From Halosolutus gelatinilyticus (GTDB taxonomy: Archaea > Halobacteriota > Halobacteria > Halobacteriales > Natrialbaceae), in NCBI RefSeq assembly GCF_023028105.1, contig NZ_CP095491.1, forward strand, positions 248,001 to 312,000: a DNA stretch of 64,000 nt. Direction: 5' to 3'. How positions within the stretch are numbered: the stretch's first letter is position 1; each line of letters begins with the position of its first letter. The translations under genes were made by a program, and so were the position numbers. Positions 33,094-42,294 of this stretch are shown piece by piece. Under the pieces are notes generated by a model. That model did not search any database. It was not told where the DNA came from and saw only the letters and a program-made list of their open reading frames with translations.

Positions 33094-34284
33094 CTACCGA
33101 AGACAGGCCGCCACGACCTCGAGCATCCCCACTCCCCGCACCTCTTCGGCGAAGAGCGGAACCCGACGAACGTCGGTTCCGCGGAAGAGCTCCTGCGCTT
33201 CGGCGAGCGCCTGCTGTTGGACGTCCCACCGCCGCTGGCAGAACTCGCAGTCGCCCAGGTTCGGCTGGAGAAACTCGCCGTCGACGTCGTCGGTAACGTT
33301 CGAGAGCGGCTCCATCACGCGGTTGACGACGACGGTGCCGACCGGGATCTCGAACTCCCGAAGCTGCTGGCGCAGCCGCTTCGACTCGAAGACGCTCATC
33401 TCCTCGGGAACCATGACGATCCGGAAGTCCGTCCGCGCGGGATCGCGCAGGGCCGCCCGGAGGCGTTCGATCCGATCGCGAAGCTCGTTCAGATCGGCGA
33501 GGTCGTCCTCGTCCGTCGGCGGCCCCTGCCCGCCGAACATTCCTTTCATTCCCTCGAGCACGCCGCTGAGCCGCTGGCGGAACTGGAGGAGACGGCCCAT
33601 CATGGTGTCCATCAGTTCGGGAAGTTTGAGCAGCCGAAGGGTGTGTCCTGTCGGCGCCGTGTCGACGACCACCCGATCGAACCGGGGATCGTCCATGTAC
33701 TCGAGCAGAAGCTGCATCGCGGCGGCTTCGTCGGCCCCGGGCATCGCGCCGCCGAGCAGCGACTCCATCGGCGACTCGTCGCCGCCGAGCAGGTCCCCGA
33801 GACCGCCGAGGCCGCCCATCTCGCCCGCGCCACCCTCGTCGCCACCGCCGAAGATCCCGTCGGAACTCCCCTCGGACTCCGCCGCGGGACCGCCGCCGAG
33901 AAAGGCCGCTTCGCCCTCCTCCATCGCGGCCTCCGGATCGATTTCGGCCGCGTAGAGGGGGATATCGTCGCGAATCCGGCCGGGTTCGGACGGGATGTCG
34001 CCCTCGAACGTATCCGAGAGGGAGTGCGCGGGATCCGTCGAGACGACCAGCGTGGGGGTCCCGCCGCGCGCGCTGTCGAGGGCGGTCGCCGCCGCCATCG
34101 TGGTCTTTCCCACGCCGCCTTTTCCGCCGTAGAGCACGTAGTCGGGACCGTCGATCGGCTCGTCCGATGGCTCGACGTCAACGGTTCGGGTCTCCTCCCC
34201 GCCGACGGAATCGGTCGGCGTCACCTCGATCGTGTGATCCTCCTCGGCCTCTTCGTCGGCCGGCTCGACGTCGAGTCCACTCAT
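33094..34284 (-). CDS. ArsA/Get3-family ATPase
   Basis: The 396-residue protein has the deviant P-loop YGGKGGVGKTTMAAA near residue 53 and the family A-loop VVDTAPTGHTLRLLKLPE near 215. A central methionine- and glycine-rich insert (GGLGGLGDLLGGDES) lies in the helical region, where Get3 has its hydrophobic substrate groove. The CxxC in GDCEFCQRRW near residue 352 fits the Get3 zinc motif, so targeting of tail-anchored proteins is likelier than arsenite export. No arsenic-resistance genes are near. The N-terminal 45 residues are an acidic extension. Confidence 0.9.
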   Translation of the reverse strand: MSGLDVEPADEEAEEDHTIEVTPTDSVGGEETRTVDVEPSDEPIDGPDYVLYGGKGGVGKTTMAAATALDSARGGTPTLVVSTDPAHSLSDTFEGDIPSEPGRIRDDIPLYAAEIDPEAAMEEGEAAFLGGGPAAESEGSSDGIFGGGDEGGAGEMGGLGGLGDLLGGDESPMESLLGGAMPGADEAAAMQLLLEYMDDPRFDRVVVDTAPTGHTLRLLKLPELMDTMMGRLLQFRQRLSGVLEGMKGMFGGQGPPTDEDDLADLNELRDRIERLRAALRDPARTDFRIVMVPEEMSVFESKRLRQQLREFEIPVGTVVVNRVMEPLSNVTDDVDGEFLQPNLGDCEFCQRRWDVQQQALAEAQELFRGTDVRRVPLFAEEVRGVGMLEVVAACLR

Positions 34285-34413
34285 ATCGGACCGTTACCCG
34301 TCTGGACACGAGTACTCGTCGGTCCTCGGCGCCCGCGGTCGCCGCGAGCTCGATCGGCGGCGAGTCGTTGCAAGCAGTGTCCCTTCAGTCGTGCCGGGAC
34401 TCTACCGGCGTAC

Positions 34414-34752
34414 ATGCAAACCGTCGTGCACCTCCTCTCGGGGGACGAAACCGAACAGGAAACGGCGCTCGCGATCGCAAGGAACCTTCTGGATGACGAA
34501 ACGAATCGTATTGACGACGTCGCGGTCGTCGTTCAGGCGGACGGGATAGCGGCGATCGACGCGACCGACGGCAACGTGGAGCAGGTTCGAGCGCTGCTGG
34601 ACGACGGCGTCGCGTTCAAGGCCTGCCGGAATACGATGGACATGATGGAGATGGACGAATCCGATCTCGTCGACGGAGTCGAGACCGTTCCGGAGGGCGC
34701 CGTCGAAGTGACGCGACTGCAGTCGGACGGGTACGCGTACCTCCGCCCGTGA
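34414..34752 (+). CDS. DsrE/DsrF-like sulfur-relay family protein
   Basis: The 112-residue protein starts MQTVVHLLSGDETEQETALA and has the DsrE fold pattern, with VAVVVQADGIAAID and a conserved cysteine in FKACRNTMDM. DsrE-like proteins handle sulfane sulfur or act as peroxiredoxin-like small proteins. The cysteine at that position is typical of the family. It is divergent from the ArsA-like gene, so the two share the 129-base gap. Confidence 0.85.
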   Translation: MQTVVHLLSGDETEQETALAIARNLLDDETNRIDDVAVVVQADGIAAIDATDGNVEQVRALLDDGVAFKACRNTMDMMEMDESDLVDGVETVPEGAVEVTRLQSDGYAYLRP

Positions 34753-34771
34753 CGGCCCGGCGGTTGCCGAG

Positions 34772-35872
34772 TTACGAAAAGTAGTCGGCCAGCCGATCGG
34801 CCGCTTCCTCGACGCGCGGCGTGACGAGCGCGAACCGGAGCCAGTCGCGTCGCGAGTCGCCGAACGCCTCGCCGGGCATCCCGGCCACGCCGGCCTCGTC
34901 GATCAGCTTCTCGACGTTCTCCAGGGTGCCCGGGTAGCCGTCGAAGCGCGCCATCACGTAGAACGCGCCCTGGGGCGTGGTGTACTCGGCGCCCGCCGCG
35001 TCGAGCGCGTCGGTGAAGGTCGCGACCCGATCGGCCAGCAGCTCCCGGTTGCGCTCGTAGTAGTCGGGGTCGGTCTCGCGCAAGGCCCGCAGGACGGCGT
35101 ACTGTGAGGGACGGCTGCCCGCGACGTTGACGAGCATGTGGCGGCTCTTTGCGTTCGCGACGAGGTGCGGCGGGAAGACGGCGTAACCGACCCGGAAGCC
35201 GGTGATCGCCAGCGACTTCGAGAACGCGTTGGTGACGATCCGGTGGTCCGAGTCGAACTCCAGCGCGCTCGCGAACTCCCCCGAGAGATCGTAGTGGTCG
35301 TACACCTCGTCGCCGACCAGGATCGCGTCGTACGCCTCGGCGATCGCGACGAGTTCTTCGACCGTCTCCTCGGGGTAAACCGCGCCCGTCGGGTTGTTCG
35401 GCGAGTTAACCACGATCGCGGCCGTCTCCTCGCTCGCGGCCGCCCGCACGTCCGCGGGGTCGAGCTGGCCGCTCTCGTCGGCGGCGACGTACGACTGCGT
35501 GCCGCCGAGCATCGTCGTCTTGCCCGGGTAGTAGGAGTAGACCGGATCCATCAGCAGGATCTCGCGGCCCCGATCGCGCTCGAGCGCTCGCGCCATCGCG
35601 AGGTAATTCGCCTCGCCCGCGCCGTTGGTGACGACGACCTGCTCGACGTCGACCCCGCGCCTGGCGGCGATCTCCTCGCGCAGTTCGAGCAGACCCTCGC
35701 TCGGCGGGTACTGGAACCGATCGGGATCGAAATCGGCGTACTCTCGAAGCCCGTCCCGCAGCGCCTCGGGCGGTTCCCAGTCAGGGTTGCCGCTCACCAT
35801 GTCGACGACGTCGCGATCGGCCCGGGCCGCGTACTGCATCACGTGAAAGAACAGCGGCGTCTCGTACTCCAT
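34772..35872 (-). CDS. Class I/II aminotransferase (PLP-dependent)
   Basis: The 366-residue enzyme begins at MEYETPLFF. Motifs are VSGNPDWEPP, VVTNGAGEANY, NSPNNPTGAVYP, GDEVYDHYD and the Schiff-base lysine in NAFSKSLAITGFRVGY near residue 220. It transfers amino groups between an amino acid and a keto acid. Aspartate- or aromatic-aminotransferase type is likely; the substrate is not resolved. An in-frame extension of 43 codons upstream looks non-coding and was left out. Confidence 0.92.
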   Translation of the reverse strand: MEYETPLFFHVMQYAARADRDVVDMVSGNPDWEPPEALRDGLREYADFDPDRFQYPPSEGLLELREEIAARRGVDVEQVVVTNGAGEANYLAMARALERDRGREILLMDPVYSYYPGKTTMLGGTQSYVAADESGQLDPADVRAAASEETAAIVVNSPNNPTGAVYPEETVEELVAIAEAYDAILVGDEVYDHYDLSGEFASALEFDSDHRIVTNAFSKSLAITGFRVGYAVFPPHLVANAKSRHMLVNVAGSRPSQYAVLRALRETDPDYYERNRELLADRVATFTDALDAAGAEYTTPQGAFYVMARFDGYPGTLENVEKLIDEAGVAGMPGEAFGDSRRDWLRFALVTPRVEEAADRLADYFS

Positions 35873-36003
35873 ACGGGTGCATGAGAGCGCCCGTGCCGTG
35901 GTTCTTTCGTCACGCCACGGTTCCGATACCGACCCGTGACCCTGCGGCGCCGGCGACCGCGTCGAACGCGAACCGTTTTCTTCCCCCGCGAGGAGGAGCA
36001 ACT

Positions 36004-36366
36004 ATGTCGCTCGACGTCGCACCGCGATCCGTGCTCGAATCGTACTACGACTACGTCGACGACGGCGAGACCGAGGCCCTGCTCGAGTTGTTCGCCGACG
36101 ACGTTCGGTACGAACGGCCGGGCCAGGGCACCATTGAGGGTATCGACGAACTGCGCGCGTTCTACGAGCGCAATCGGCCGCTCGAGGATGGGCTCCACGA
36201 GATCGATCGGATGCTCGTCGTCGACGACTGCGCGGCGGTTCGCGGCCGGTTCACCGGCGTACAGGACGGCGAGGAGGTCGAATTCGGCTTCGCGGACCAC
36301 CACGAGTTCGACGACGACGGCCTGATCACCGACCGGTGGTCGTACACCGATCGGGACACCGTCTGA
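36004..36366 (+). CDS. SnoaL/NTF2-like protein
   Basis: The 120-residue protein has the NTF2-like cone fold pattern: SVLESYYDYVDDGETEALLE then LFADDVRYERPGQGTIEG, GIDELRAFYERNRP and HHEFDDDGLITDRWSYTD. These domains serve as steroid-isomerase-like enzymes or as ligand-binding proteins. The cavity ligand cannot be named. The TATA-like string before it is weak (accgttttcttcc). Divergent from the aminotransferase. Confidence 0.85.
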   Translation: MSLDVAPRSVLESYYDYVDDGETEALLELFADDVRYERPGQGTIEGIDELRAFYERNRPLEDGLHEIDRMLVVDDCAAVRGRFTGVQDGEEVEFGFADHHEFDDDGLITDRWSYTDRDTV

Positions 36367-36791
36367 GGGCGATCGTCCTGCAGTCCAGCGGTTCTGCTGA
36401 CGTACTGGTTCCGTCTCGGGATTCCTCGCTTCGTCTTCGTGCGGCGGTGGCGCGCGAACGGCCGCGGGACCGCCGATTCCACCCTACTCGGAACCGCTCG
36501 GCGCACCGATCGGCGCTATACGGCCGCGGCCGGGAGGCTCTCCCGCCTCGGCGAAGAACCGCCGCCTGCGAGGTGGGATCGAGATCGATCGACGACGCCG
36601 GGATCGCCGAAACGGCAGCCGTCGCGGCAGCAGTTCTTCTCGCGGTCAACGGATTCGCGAACTCTCGAGCGAACCCACGGTGGCGGCAGAACGTAGCGCC
36701 GGTCGACTCACAGCCGGTGAAAATTGATTCACAGGTACTGAAAATACTCGGAATCGATTATGCTCGAAATATCTATTGATTCGACGGTACT
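36367..36791. other. Intergenic region, no gene seen
   Basis: No ORF in these 425 bases has a recognisable product or coding character. The last 90 bases become AT-rich (gattatgctcgaaatatctattg), which fits the promoter of the following exported protein. The middle part is rich in cgg/ccg runs and shows no long repeat. Confidence 0.5.
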
Positions 36792-37880
36792 ATGTGGACT
36801 ACGGAGAGCGGCGAAGACGGACTGCTTCATCGGAGATCGTACCTCAAAATAGCCGGCGCTGCAGCGCTGGGAACGGCCCTCACTGGAACGGCGGCGGCTT
36901 CCGATCACGAGACCGTCACCGTCCCCGAGGACGAACGAAAGGTCGTCGAGGTCGGCGATTCCGAACTCCTCGAGAACGTCACGTACGACGTGACGGCCGC
37001 CGGAGCGGGCGTGACGATCGTCGCGAACGGAACCGACTGGACGATCCGAAATATCGCGGTCGACGGCGCAGTCGACATGGGCGATCACACGATCATCGGC
37101 GCAGCCGATACCGGCGGCGGGACGTCGCGCATCGAGAACGTGTGGCTCGGCGACGGGTGCCTACGCGAGAAAGGCGGCGCGACCGGGATCTGGGTCGACC
37201 CGGACCACGAGGGGCGCCTCGAGATCGAACGCGTCAACGTTCAGGAGATGAGCGACAACGGACTCTACTGTTCGGCACCTGGCACCGACTGGGGAAGCGG
37301 CGGAACGGTCGCCGTGCGGGACTGTTACGCGGCGAACAACCGGATCTCGCAGTACCGACTCGCCGAGGGGACCGTCGAAAACTGCGTCGCGTCCGTTACC
37401 GACGATCGAGAGCACCGCCACGGACGGGGCGTCTGGGCGTGGTCGCCGGGCCCCGTGGAAGTGCGAGACTGCCACTTCGACATGAACGGAAACCACTACT
37501 CGTTCGTCGCCGGTGCGAACGACGAGGGAAGTCGAATCGACGTCTTCGATACCGAGTGGGACGACGAGTTCCACGGCGGGTGGCGAACTATCGCCGACGG
37601 GACGGTGAACTTCGAGGGCGGCAACGGTAACGATCCGCGGAACTTCGTTCCCGACGGATGTCCGACGTCGGCCGCAGAAGCGGTCTGCGCCGAGGAGGAA
37701 CCGAAGGATTCCGAAGGCGACGAACCCGAAAGCGAGAGCCCGTCGGTCGACGACTACCGCAACGACGAAACCGGCGCCGTCGAAACCGATGGATTCCGAG
37801 AGGCGCTCGGCGACTGGGAACGCGGAGATATCGGAACGAGCCTCCTGATCGACGTCTTTAGCGCGTGGTTCGGCGGTTAA
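36792..37880 (+). CDS. Tat-exported right-handed beta-helix protein with dockerin-like tail
   Basis: The 362-residue protein has a twin-arginine-like signal (HRRSYLKIAGAAALG) cut after TAAASD. The middle part (residues about 50-270) shows beta-helix coils: NVTYDVTAAGAGVTIVANG, TIRNIAVDGAVDMGDH and RVNVQEMSDNGLYCS, like pectate lyase or glycan-binding folds. A disordered acidic linker leads to VDDYRNDETGAVETDGFREA and ALGDWERGDIGTSLLIDVFS, which resembles a dockerin-type EF-hand-like module. Function may be polysaccharide binding or cleavage, unproven. Catalytic residues are not evident. Confidence 0.82.
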   Translation: MWTTESGEDGLLHRRSYLKIAGAAALGTALTGTAAASDHETVTVPEDERKVVEVGDSELLENVTYDVTAAGAGVTIVANGTDWTIRNIAVDGAVDMGDHTIIGAADTGGGTSRIENVWLGDGCLREKGGATGIWVDPDHEGRLEIERVNVQEMSDNGLYCSAPGTDWGSGGTVAVRDCYAANNRISQYRLAEGTVENCVASVTDDREHRHGRGVWAWSPGPVEVRDCHFDMNGNHYSFVAGANDEGSRIDVFDTEWDDEFHGGWRTIADGTVNFEGGNGNDPRNFVPDGCPTSAAEAVCAEEEPKDSEGDEPESESPSVDDYRNDETGAVETDGFREALGDWERGDIGTSLLIDVFSAWFGG

Positions 37881-38166
37881 CGCGCTTCGACCGGTACTCC
37901 GACCCGGCGCACGGAGCTCGCGGAAAGCGACGTCGGGGTCCGTCCGGGAAGGGTCGGGCTTCGGGTCCGGGCTCGAATCCGAGCGGAATCACCGCGGACG
38001 CCCGCGGATCGCGTCTGGGTCGAGTTCGTTTCGCCGTTCTCGGCCGTCCGCAACCAGTTCGCTCTTCCGCCACCCCGCACCTGCTCGCCCTGAACCGAAC
38101 GGTACGCGCCCACTCCCTCGCGAGCACACCGATCGCTTACAAGCCGACGGCACGTTCCGTACCGGT

Positions 38167-38685
38167 ATGAACGACCGGATCGATCGGGAGCTCCCGATGA
38201 AGGTGGCCGACGCGCTCAGAGATCGCGAGGAATCGCTCGCCGTCGCGGAGTCCTGCACCGGCGGCCTGATCGGCGCGGCGATCACGGCAGTCCCGGGCGC
38301 CAGCGACTACTTCGACTCGGGCCTGACGACCTACGCGTACGACGCCAAACGTCGACACCTGGGTGTCAGTCGAGAAGCGCTGGACGAATACGGGGCCGTC
38401 TCCGAACCCGTCGCGCGCGAGATGGCCCGCGGCGTCAGGGACGTCGCGGACGTCACGTGGGGCGTCTCGGCGACGGGCGTCGCGGGTCCGACGGGCGGCA
38501 CGGACGAAAACCCCGTCGGAACCGTGTACATCGGGGTCGCGTACGCCGGTCCGTGGGGAACCGGAACCTCCGACGCGGCGGTTTCGCGCTGCGAGTTCGA
38601 CGGCGATCGGGCTGTCGTTCGCGCGAAGACCGTGGATCGGGCGCTCTCGGATCTGCTCGCGGCGATCGACGATCGATCCGAGTAG
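38167..38685 (+). CDS. CinA-family nicotinamide-nucleotide amidase
   Basis: The 172-residue protein contains the CinA C-terminal domain alone: SLAVAESCTGGLIGAAITAV near residue 25, SDYFDSGLTTYAYDAKRRHL and VSATGVAGPTGGTDENPVGT. It deamidates nicotinamide mononucleotide to nicotinate mononucleotide in NAD recycling. The catalytic serine is in ESCTGG. The start ATG at 38167 follows a TATA-like cttacaag about 30 bases upstream. The preceding 286 bases (37881-38166) show no gene. Confidence 0.92.
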   Translation: MNDRIDRELPMKVADALRDREESLAVAESCTGGLIGAAITAVPGASDYFDSGLTTYAYDAKRRHLGVSREALDEYGAVSEPVAREMARGVRDVADVTWGVSATGVAGPTGGTDENPVGTVYIGVAYAGPWGTGTSDAAVSRCEFDGDRAVVRAKTVDRALSDLLAAIDDRSE

Positions 38686-38763
38686 TACTCCTCGACGACG
38701 GGTCCGAAACGGAGACAGTCGGGAGAGAAAGGTATTCGGAACTCGACTGTCCAGTAGGACTCG

Positions 38764-39249
38764 ATGAACAAGAAGGGGCACGTTCTCAACGCCGCGTTGC
38801 TGAGCATCGGACTGGGGTACCTGCTCGAACCGGCCGGGAACGCGGAGACGTTCCGGACGATGTTCGCGATCGGCGTCCCGGTCACGCTGGGGGCGCTCTT
38901 TCCCGACGTCGACACGGCGTTCGGAAAACACCGGAAGACGCTGCACAACCTCCCGATCCTCGTCGGTTTCGTCGTCTTCCCCTCCGTATTCGGCAACCTC
39001 GAGTACGTCTGGATCGGCATCCTCACCCACTACGTGCTCGATATCGCGGGCAGCAAACGCGGCATCGCGCTCTTCTACCCCCTGTTGAAGAAGGAGTACG
39101 GCTTGCCGATCGGCGTCCCGGTCAGCAGCAAGCGCGCGGATATCGTCACCGTCGCGGTCACGGTCGGAGAAGTTGCCCTCGTCGCCCTGGTCGTCTACGA
39201 GGTGCCGCAGTGGGGATTCGAACTGGGACGGCAGGCGCTGGGAATCTGA
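38764..39249 (+). CDS. YdjM/DUF457-type membrane-bound metal-dependent hydrolase
   Basis: The 161-residue protein has the N-terminal metal motif MNKKGHVLNAALLSIGLGYL, then GALFPDVDTAFGKHRKTLHN and ILTHYVLDIAGSK, with four membrane helices. Histidines and aspartates in these motifs are family signatures. The family is DUF457-like; enzymatic substrate is unknown. It follows the CinA gene by 78 bases on the same strand. Confidence 0.85.
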   Translation: MNKKGHVLNAALLSIGLGYLLEPAGNAETFRTMFAIGVPVTLGALFPDVDTAFGKHRKTLHNLPILVGFVVFPSVFGNLEYVWIGILTHYVLDIAGSKRGIALFYPLLKKEYGLPIGVPVSSKRADIVTVAVTVGEVALVALVVYEVPQWGFELGRQALGI

Positions 39250-39276
39250 TTCTCGCGGGTCGGCGGCCGCGATCGG

Positions 39277-40008
39277 TTACAGTTCGTAGGCCATCATCAC
39301 GTCGTCGACGTGTTCGCCCTCGATCGTGTAGTGGTTCCTGCGGATCGCTTCGGTGTCCCAGCCGTGGATCGTCAGGAACTCGAGCGCCCGCTCGTTGACG
39401 ACCGGGATGCTGTTGTACACCTTCCGGTAGCCGTTGGCCTCGGCCCACTCGATTCCGCGGTGGAGGAGTTTGCTCCCGATCCCGCGGCCGCGGTAGGCGC
39501 TCGTGACGCCGACGGTCTGCTGGGCGACCTCCTGGACGCGTTCGACCTGCGGGAGATCCAGGTGCGTCCAGCCGACGACATCGCCGTCGACGGTCGCGAC
39601 GAAGAAGACGCGAGATGCGACGCTGTTGTGACGGGTGACCGTGTCCTCGTAGAGCAACTGCTCGGCGATCGTCTCGGCGACGACGTACGTCTCCTCGGCG
39701 GTGACGTCCCGTATCACCTCGATCAGCCCGTCGAAATCGTCGTGGTGGGCCGGCCGGATTACGAACTCGACGCCGTCGATCGCGTACTCCTGGACGGCGC
39801 CGAACTCGAACGCGAGCCGGAGCGTCCCGCCGTCGTCCGCGATGTACCCGTCGGTTTCGAGCGTCTCGAGGTGGGTTTCGAGCTCGTTCGACGGGATCGA
39901 AACGACGTCCATCAGTCTGTGCCGTTTCACCGTTCCGTGCCGTTCGACGTACTCGTAGATGCGCTTGCGTGCGTCGGACGAGAACGTCGGCCGCTCGATC
40001 GCGTCCAT
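39277..40008 (-). CDS. GNAT acetyltransferase fused to an N-terminal winged helix
   Basis: The 243-residue protein begins with a winged-helix part (residues about 8-70; FSSDARKRIYEYVERHGTVK ... SNELETHLETLETDGYI). The GNAT domain follows, with FVIRPAHHDDFDGLIEVIRD, VVGWTHLDLP and the acetyl-CoA loop VTSAYRGRGIGSKLLHRGIE near residue 165. It transfers acetyl to an amine, while the N-terminal domain could bind DNA or the substrate protein. The fusion is clear in one continuous frame. Target unknown. Confidence 0.88.
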   Translation of the reverse strand: MDAIERPTFSSDARKRIYEYVERHGTVKRHRLMDVVSIPSNELETHLETLETDGYIADDGGTLRLAFEFGAVQEYAIDGVEFVIRPAHHDDFDGLIEVIRDVTAEETYVVAETIAEQLLYEDTVTRHNSVASRVFFVATVDGDVVGWTHLDLPQVERVQEVAQQTVGVTSAYRGRGIGSKLLHRGIEWAEANGYRKVYNSIPVVNERALEFLTIHGWDTEAIRRNHYTIEGEHVDDVMMAYEL

Positions 40009-40121
40009 AGCGATCGTACGACGACCGGTCTGTTAGACCTTGGCTATTGCTACCGTTCGACACGTTCGCGTCGATGGAGTCGGAGTCGGAGAACCGGCCC
40101 TCGAATCGGCTCGCGACGCCG

Positions 40122-41075
40122 TCACCGACGGTTCGGCGTCCACTCCTCGCAGGCGTCCATGTCGTCCATCGCCGCCTCGTGACGGGCACAGTACGGCGTC
40201 ATCCCCGAATCTGATCGGACGTACTCGAAGTGGCTGCAGTTGCCGCAGTAGCGATCGGTCGGTCCGGCCGACGTCGAGGCGGAACCGACGGCCTTCGCGT
40301 CAGCACCCTCGGCCGACGCGTCGAGCGGCGATCGGATGTCGGCGGTCGCCGACCCGCCGTCGCTGGTCGCCGCGCCGACGCCCCGCGCCGGGTTGGATCC
40401 GCTCCCGGACGGAGACCGTTCGGCGCTCGGCGACGTCCACCCCCCGCCGCCGTCCGCCGCGTTCGTCTGCGTTTCGACGTCGCCGTCCGGCGTGCCGCCG
40501 AGGAACCCGATCCCGCCGAGGCCGCCCGCCTCATTGGTCTCGTCGTACTCGACGACCGTCTTGTTCTTGCGGGTGACGTTCATCTCGAGCATCCCGCCGG
40601 GGGCGTTTCGGGTCTTGAAGTTGACGACGCCGATGAACAGACAGCAGACGGCCATGAACAGCCCGAGCAGGTAGATCGCGGAGACGTGCAGCGTCAGATC
40701 CTCGCCGTACCCCCGCCAGTGGTATGGATAGGCGTGCCAGAAAAGGGCGACCCCGAGCAGGCAGAGGCTCGCGCTGATCGCGGCCGCCGCTCGCACCCGT
40801 CGCCCGGCGGGGAACACGACGAAGACGCCCATGAGCGCGGCCGGGACGCCGATCCCGGCGAGCACGCCGGCGACGCGGACGGCGGCGTAGTGGTCGCCCA
40901 TCTCCCAGGCGGTGAGTTCGACCACGTACCCCGTGAACGGATCGGTCGTCGGCACGAGGACGGCCACCATCGAGAGCACCGCCCCGAGACAGACGAGCGC
41001 CGTCCCCGCGTACAGCCGTCGGAGGCTCGCCGCCTCCCGCGCGGTCCCGTCGTATACCTCCGTCAGGCTAGTCAT
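40122..41075 (-). CDS. Multi-spanning membrane protein with C-terminal zinc-ribbon (DUF7139-like)
   Basis: The 317-residue protein has about four to five membrane helices (residues about 18-150; TALVCLGAVLSMVAVLVPT, GIGVPAALMGVFVVF). A soluble part follows (KTRNAPGGMLEMNVTRKNKT). A long disordered Gly/Ser/Ala linker leads to a cysteine-rich C-terminus (RYCGNCSHFEYVRS ... YCARHEAAMDDMDACEEW). The start at MTSLTEVYDG was chosen over one nine codons upstream. The family name DUF7139 is from memory. Function unknown. Confidence 0.78.
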   Translation of the reverse strand: MTSLTEVYDGTAREAASLRRLYAGTALVCLGAVLSMVAVLVPTTDPFTGYVVELTAWEMGDHYAAVRVAGVLAGIGVPAALMGVFVVFPAGRRVRAAAAISASLCLLGVALFWHAYPYHWRGYGEDLTLHVSAIYLLGLFMAVCCLFIGVVNFKTRNAPGGMLEMNVTRKNKTVVEYDETNEAGGLGGIGFLGGTPDGDVETQTNAADGGGGWTSPSAERSPSGSGSNPARGVGAATSDGGSATADIRSPLDASAEGADAKAVGSASTSAGPTDRYCGNCSHFEYVRSDSGMTPYCARHEAAMDDMDACEEWTPNRR

Positions 41076-41193
41076 ACGCCCGCCTTCAACCTCCCGACAC
41101 AAAACGGTATGTCAGACACATTTCGTTCGAGAGAGAGGATCGGCGACCCGCGGAAACGAAAGCTTGAATCGCGCCCCTCGAGAACTCCCGGAC

Positions 41194-41478
41194 ATGAGCG
41201 ATGAGGACGACGACGCGCCGGCCGTCTCACTCGGAGAGCAGACCCCGGTCGAGGGTGCGCCGCTGGCCCGCGTCACCTCGCGACTGACGTGGCCGAAGGA
41301 GAAGAGCGAGATCGATCGGCTCGAGGGAGACAGCGTGATCCGAACGCCCGACGGGCCGCGAGAGCTGTCGACGGTCCTCGGCGCGATCGACGAAACGTAC
41401 TTCCAGCGCCACCAGGAGTTCGAACGCCACGTCCGCGACGTCGTCGGCACCGGGCCGATTCCGACCGCGGACGAGTAA
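41194..41478 (+). CDS. DUF5789 protein
   Basis: The 94-residue protein contains ARVTSRLTWPKEKSEIDRLE and VIRTPDGPRELSTVLGAIDE, the typical DUF5789 pattern, and ends with a helix rich in H, F and E. DUF5789 proteins are small haloarchaeal proteins of unknown role. The next gene starts six bases after its stop, so both are likely on one transcript. Confidence 0.8.
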   Translation: MSDEDDDAPAVSLGEQTPVEGAPLARVTSRLTWPKEKSEIDRLEGDSVIRTPDGPRELSTVLGAIDETYFQRHQEFERHVRDVVGTGPIPTADE

Positions 41479-41484
41479 CGAGCA

Positions 41485-42183
41485 GTGTCCACCGAAGCGG
41501 ATCGGACGCCGCTCGACTGGGCTCGTGCCCAGTTCGATCGCCTCTCCTGGGTCCAGAAGTCGCTACTGACCGGAGCGGTCCTGACGGTGCTGTGGATGCA
41601 CCTCGTTCCGTCGGATCTCGGGCACCGGGCGATCGTCGACAGTACGCTCCTGATCGGGGGACCGCTCGCGCTCGGCCTCTCGCACGGGCGGCGCATCGGC
41701 TGGACGATCGACCGCGTCGCGATCCGCAACGCCGTCTTGCTCTCGATGTTCGTCCTCCCCTTCTACCTGGTCGGGTCGACCCTGCCGACCATCCGGACGT
41801 ACTATCCGATGTGGGAGACCTCCGCCGCAATGGGCGACTTTCTCCCCCACGCCGTCAAACTCTTCATGCTGGCGCTGGCCGCCGAGACGTACTACCGGGG
41901 ACTCCTCTGTGTGGGTGTCAGGGAGATCGGCTTCAAGGCCGTGTTCATCAGCCCCGTCGTCTACATGATCCACCACTCCTCGAAGCCGCCGATCGAGTTC
42001 CTCCTGTCGGGGCCGACGGACATCCTCTTCGGCGCGGTGGATTACGAGTCGAACTCGATCCTGCCATCAGTGATCGCCCACGGCGCCGGCCTCGTCCTGC
42101 TCGACTGGCTGGTCCTGCACGACCCGCTGTTCGATCCGCTGCCGTACCTGCGGTATTTCGAGTGGCTGCCGGTTCCGCTGTGA
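41485..42183 (+). CDS. CPBP/ABI-family intramembrane metalloprotease
   Basis: The 232-residue protein starts at a GTG with MSTEADRTPLDWARAQF. It has about seven membrane helices. The CPBP motif ExxxR is in AAETYYRGLLCVGV near residue 135, and the second motif is YMIHHSSKPPIE; a further histidine occurs in IAHGAGLVLLDW. The usual EExxxR has AE in place of EE, so one acidic residue is altered. Such proteins process membrane substrates. It is probably co-transcribed with DUF5789. Confidence 0.85.
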   Translation: MSTEADRTPLDWARAQFDRLSWVQKSLLTGAVLTVLWMHLVPSDLGHRAIVDSTLLIGGPLALGLSHGRRIGWTIDRVAIRNAVLLSMFVLPFYLVGSTLPTIRTYYPMWETSAAMGDFLPHAVKLFMLALAAETYYRGLLCVGVREIGFKAVFISPVVYMIHHSSKPPIEFLLSGPTDILFGAVDYESNSILPSVIAHGAGLVLLDWLVLHDPLFDPLPYLRYFEWLPVPL

Positions 42184-42294
42184 TCGATGCCCGATCGCCA
42201 CGCGAGCAGGCGGACCGAACGGTCGAGAGGTCGCCGCGGTATCGCTGCTGACACCGAGCATCGGTTTCTTCCATGCTGATCCAGTACTGCGGGT

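Noticed and set aside
37955-37990. A tRNA T-arm-like string (ggctcgaatccgagc)
   Set aside because: No acceptor, D-arm or anticodon stem can be built around it.
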